A DNA stretch of 64,000 bases, from positions 4,154,001-4,218,000 of the forward strand of contig NC_017506.1 of the NCBI RefSeq assembly GCF_000166295.1, read 5' to 3'. A program made the position numbers and the translations under genes. This document shows, in pieces, positions 61,101 to 64,000 of the stretch. The stretch comes from Marinobacter adhaerens HP15 (GTDB lineage: Bacteria; Pseudomonadota; Gammaproteobacteria; Pseudomonadales; Oleiphilaceae). The notes beneath the pieces are model-generated. The model was given only the letters and a program-made list of their open reading frames with translations, was not told where the DNA came from and made no database searches. Every line of letters starts with the position of its first letter. Position 1 is the stretch's first letter.

Positions 61101-63110
61101 ATGGCGACGGTAATTGGAACGCGTTTCATCGGATTGTGTGCTGCGGGATTGGTTTCCTTGCCCGCCGGAGTGTTGGCCCAGGAGAGTTCTCCCGACTTGC
61201 CGGTCATTCATGTTACTGAGGGGCAGAGCATAGAAGAGGCCTCAAGTACGTTGGCTTCAGAGCCCGTTGAACGTTTGTCCTCTGATCCCTCAGTGTCGCT
61301 CTCCCGAATGGGAGGTCGCGGCCTGGAACCGGTGATTCGTGGTCAAAGCCAGGAGCGGGTGGATGTGCTTCTGGACGGTATTCGCGTTGAAGGGGCCTGC
61401 CCGAATCGCATGGATCCCCCAACCAGTCGCCTGAGTTCTGCACTGGCGCCCTTGCTCGAGGTGCGCACCAGTAACCAGACCCTTCGCTGGGGCCCGATCA
61501 CCGGTGGCCAGATTATTGCCACCACAGCAGCGCCTGTCTTCGATGATTCCGCCACCACAGGTCATTTGACGGTGGGCGGCGCGGACAACGGCAATGGCAA
61601 GCTGGTCAATGGCAGTGCTGCAGTGGGGAGTGACAGTGCCTGGCTTCGGCTCGCAGGCGGTTACGACGAGGCGGACGATTACGAGGACGGCGATGGCAAC
61701 GAAGTGCGCAGCGCCTACAAGAACTCTGAGGCCCGCCTCGATGCCGCGTGGAAGGCGGATAACGGGTTTTATATCAAAGGCCTGGTAAGCCGTCAGGAGG
61801 AGCGGGACGTGAAATACGCCGGCTCCGGCATGGATGCGCCGAAAACCGATACCGACATCATGCGACTGGAGCTGGGCTCGCCCGTGGCCAACGGCAACTG
61901 GAACCTGCTGGCCTGGCAGGCCGATGTTGATCACATCATGGATAATTTCAGTCTCCGTGAGTCCATGATGAAAATGCTGACCGATTCCGAGACCGAAACC
62001 CGGGGCCTCCGTCTGACCCTGGATCAGAGTCCGGATGCCAGAACAGACTGGGCCATTGGTGCGGATGTCGAGACCAATAACTGGCACGCCGAACGGTTTG
62101 GCGGCGCGAATCTGGATATGCTGACGTCGGTACTCTGGCCCGACGTGGATCGAGACCGTTTCGGCCTCTTCGCTGAGCGTTTCTACCGGGTAACCCCGGC
62201 GTTAAAACTGGGTGGTGGCGTGCGCTACGATCGCGTGGAAATGTCCGCTGGGGCCGCCGACAAGGTGTTTGGTAGTGGCATGATGGCCATGTCTGCCGCC
62301 GATGCCTACGAGGCGATCTACGGCACTACCAACACCGATGCGACCGATGACAACTTCAGTGGCTTTGTAAGCAGCGATTGGCGGTTTTCTCCCATCCAGT
62401 CGCTGGTGGTTACGGCAAGCCATAGCGTCCGCAGCCCGGGCGTGACTGAACGCTACATTGCCAGCTGGAACAACATGGATCCGGCAAGACGCTGGGTAGG
62501 CAACCCTTCTCTCGACCCTGAGACGCATCGCAAGGTGGAAGTGGCGATGCCTGGCCAGAGCAACGGCTGGCACTGGCGCCCGGCCGTGTGGGTGGATCAG
62601 GTGGATGACTTCGTCCTGCGCACTCGCAATGTGGATCAGGTCAGCGTCTACCGCAATATCGATGCGCGGCTGATGGGTGTTGAGGCTCAGCTTGGGTGGA
62701 GCAACGGCACCTGGAGCACTAACAGCAGTCTGGCCTCGGTACGAGGTGAAAACCGTGACGAAAACAAACCCCTGCCGCAGATTCCGCCGGTGCAGTTTAT
62801 TCAGACCCTTGGCTGGCAGCACATGGGCCATGGCATTGAACTGGAGTGGGTGCTGGCCCGCCGACAGGACCGGGTGGACCTGGAATCCGGCCAGGATCCC
62901 GGCACCTCGCCAGGCTACGGCGTGCTGAACCTGTCCGGGAGCCACCCGCTCGCCGACTATCTGAGCATCAGCTGGGCATTGGATAACCTGTTCGACAATA
63001 CCTGGGCGCCCCATGTTAGCAGGGCCAATACTGATCCATTCAACCCCGAAGCCGTAAGAGTTAATGAGCCTGGCAGGACCCTGCGTGCCGCACTGACAGC
63101 CAGGTGGTAA
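61101..63110 (+). CDS. oprC: TonB-dependent copper receptor (OprC/NosA-type)
   Basis: A 669-residue outer-membrane receptor with a signal peptide (GLCAAGLVSLPAGVLAQ, cleaved near 26). The plug has RMGGRGLEPVIRGQSQERVD. The copper-site segment EGACPNRMDPPTSR near residue 98 has C-x3-M, as used by Pseudomonas OprC to bind copper. A barrel ends GRTLRAALTARW. AGGATGAGG precedes the ATG at 61101. OprC/NosA supply copper to nitrous-oxide reductase and other cuproenzymes. The divergent RegBA system upstream suggests redox control. A terminator follows. Confidence 0.9.
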   Translation: MATVIGTRFIGLCAAGLVSLPAGVLAQESSPDLPVIHVTEGQSIEEASSTLASEPVERLSSDPSVSLSRMGGRGLEPVIRGQSQERVDVLLDGIRVEGACPNRMDPPTSRLSSALAPLLEVRTSNQTLRWGPITGGQIIATTAAPVFDDSATTGHLTVGGADNGNGKLVNGSAAVGSDSAWLRLAGGYDEADDYEDGDGNEVRSAYKNSEARLDAAWKADNGFYIKGLVSRQEERDVKYAGSGMDAPKTDTDIMRLELGSPVANGNWNLLAWQADVDHIMDNFSLRESMMKMLTDSETETRGLRLTLDQSPDARTDWAIGADVETNNWHAERFGGANLDMLTSVLWPDVDRDRFGLFAERFYRVTPALKLGGGVRYDRVEMSAGAADKVFGSGMMAMSAADAYEAIYGTTNTDATDDNFSGFVSSDWRFSPIQSLVVTASHSVRSPGVTERYIASWNNMDPARRWVGNPSLDPETHRKVEVAMPGQSNGWHWRPAVWVDQVDDFVLRTRNVDQVSVYRNIDARLMGVEAQLGWSNGTWSTNSSLASVRGENRDENKPLPQIPPVQFIQTLGWQHMGHGIELEWVLARRQDRVDLESGQDPGTSPGYGVLNLSGSHPLADYLSISWALDNLFDNTWAPHVSRANTDPFNPEAVRVNEPGRTLRAALTARW

Positions 63111-63160
63111 GACCTTGCATGGCGGTTACCCGCTTCTCATAGCCGGCGGGTGACATTCTT

Positions 63161-63199
63161 GCCCCGAGTGGAACCAACTCCTCCACCCGGGGCTTTTTT
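63161..63199 (+). terminator. rho-independent terminator after oprC
   Basis: GCCCCGAGTGGA (63161-63172) pairs with TCCACCCGGGGC (63182-63193) with one A-C mismatch, and is followed by six T residues. Confidence 0.88.
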
Positions 63200-63369
63200 A
63201 TGGTTGATTAAAAATTGCGCTATCTCAATTCAGGAAGCGGCGGGCTGCACTATGCTGGCCTCATGCAGATCTGAACCAGTGGCCATCAGCCGCTGAGGCT
63301 GTGTTTGGCTTCTTGAGGTTCCCGGAAGGAACCTGTCTGCACAATGCGATTCACGAAAGGAGACGCATC

Positions 63370-64000
63370 GTGACTGAAGACGAAAAATTGCCAGAAAACC
63401 CTGAAACCGACCTTGCTTCCCGATTCCCCACCGCCTACACCATTCTTTTCGGCCTGATTATTCTGGTGGCCGCGCTGACCTGGCTGATTCCGGCCGGGCA
63501 GTATGAGCGCGCCATGAATGAAGAGGTTGGTCGGGAAGTGGCAGTTCCGGGCACCTACCAGACCGTTGATCCGAATCCCCAGGGGTTCGTTGATGTCCTG
63601 ATGGCACCCACAGCCGGGTTCTACGACCCCGACAGTTACGTTGCCAATGCCATCGATGTCGCCATGTTTATTCTGTTCCTGGGTGGTTTCCTCGGTGTGA
63701 TGAATGCGACCGGAGCTATTGATACCGGCATTCGCAGCGCGATGCGGCATCTGAAAGGCCATGAGATCTGGATGATTCCGATACTGATGGTGCTCTTCGC
63801 CATCGGTGGCACCACCTACGGGATGGCAGAGGAGACCCTGGCTTTTTACGCCATTCTGATTCCCGTGATACTTGCGGCCGGCTACGACGCCGTTACAGGC
63901 GTTGCCATCATCCTGATCGGAGCCGGGATCGGCGTGTTGGGCTCAACCATCAACCCGTTCGCCACGGTGATTGCAGCCAATGCTGCTGGAATACCGTTCA
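63370..64000 (+). CDS. YfcC-family membrane carrier (partial, runs off the window)
   Basis: The first 210 residues of a multi-pass carrier starting with GTG (AAGGAG upstream). It has TAYTILFGLIILVAALTWLIPAGQYER, the YfcC/AbgT-like opening (cited by start), a soluble loop with VDVLMAPTAGFYDPDSY, IDVAMFILFLGGFLGVMNATGAID and a conserved GGTTYGMAEETLAFYAILIPV near residue 148, followed by GVLGSTINPFATVIAAN. The family is assigned to C4-dicarboxylate or amino-acid transport. The end is outside the window, so completeness is unknown. The 259-bp gap before it holds only the oprC terminator and presumably its promoter. Confidence 0.85.
   Translation, partial: MTEDEKLPENPETDLASRFPTAYTILFGLIILVAALTWLIPAGQYERAMNEEVGREVAVPGTYQTVDPNPQGFVDVLMAPTAGFYDPDSYVANAIDVAMFILFLGGFLGVMNATGAIDTGIRSAMRHLKGHEIWMIPILMVLFAIGGTTYGMAEETLAFYAILIPVILAAGYDAVTGVAIILIGAGIGVLGSTINPFATVIAANAAGIPF

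Overview
The window looks like a chromosomal stretch of a GC-rich marine gammaproteobacterium, most likely Marinobacter or a close relative. This is inferred from gene content and protein style: many acyl-CoA genes, a two-subunit pyruvate carboxylase, a QsdR-type regulator, RegBA, a thermostable-hemolysin cluster and a CbiM-like solo permease. There is no rRNA, tRNA, CRISPR array, prophage or insertion sequence that I can see.

Region 1 (1-22.8 kb) is acyl-CoA and central carbon catabolism. It holds a 4-hydroxyacid-kinase-like phosphotransferase with an acyl-CoA ligase, an XRE regulator, a pair of acyl-CoA dehydrogenases, two small exported proteins of unknown function around a CBS protein, a two-subunit pyruvate carboxylase, glutaryl-CoA dehydrogenase, an unknown membrane protein, GhrA, an IclR regulator, a FadB-like fusion enzyme, a thiolase, a Zn alcohol dehydrogenase, an aldehyde dehydrogenase and a QsdR/TetR regulator. 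Three kinds of extragenic palindrome lie between these genes.

Region 2 (22.9-29.1 kb) has a two-component system followed by an exported MsrA-MsrB fusion. The two promoters share a tandem repeat. An exonuclease and a cNMP/CBS/DUF294 protein form a convergent operon. Region 3 (29.2-34.1 kb) is a cobalamin riboswitch followed by btuB-btuF-btuC-btuD. Region 4 (34.1-39.0 kb) has RidA, a mercaptopyruvate sulfurtransferase, a cytochrome b561, a small exported protein and a divergent two-component system. The kinase of that system has a His/Asp/Glu-rich sensor loop bracketed by two cysteines.

Region 5 (39.0-51.8 kb) is the most interesting. A leftward envelope-glycosylation block (GtrA, polyprenyl-phosphate glycosyltransferases, two ArnT/GT39 transferases, a VTT membrane protein) encloses a PmrAB-like two-component system. 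It is divergent from a rightward five-gene set: thermostable hemolysin, an AMP-ligase fused in frame to a haem-oxygenase-like diiron oxidase domain, an SDR and an exported TPR protein. Three PmrA-box-like direct repeats (CTTAAG-N5-CTTAAG type), spaced 33-34 bp apart, sit in the divergent promoter. A fourth lies inside the glycosylation block. I read this as a PmrA-type regulon that couples surface modification to an uncharacterised acyl-derived biosynthetic pathway.

Region 6 (51.9-64 kb) has a PAS-GAF-GGDEF cyclase, a persulfide-dioxygenase-like MBL protein with a SulP transporter, a CbiM-like permease, a PAS-GGDEF-EAL gene broken by a one-base deletion in a homopolymer, RegB/RegA, an OprC-type copper receptor, and the start of a YfcC-family carrier that runs off the window end.
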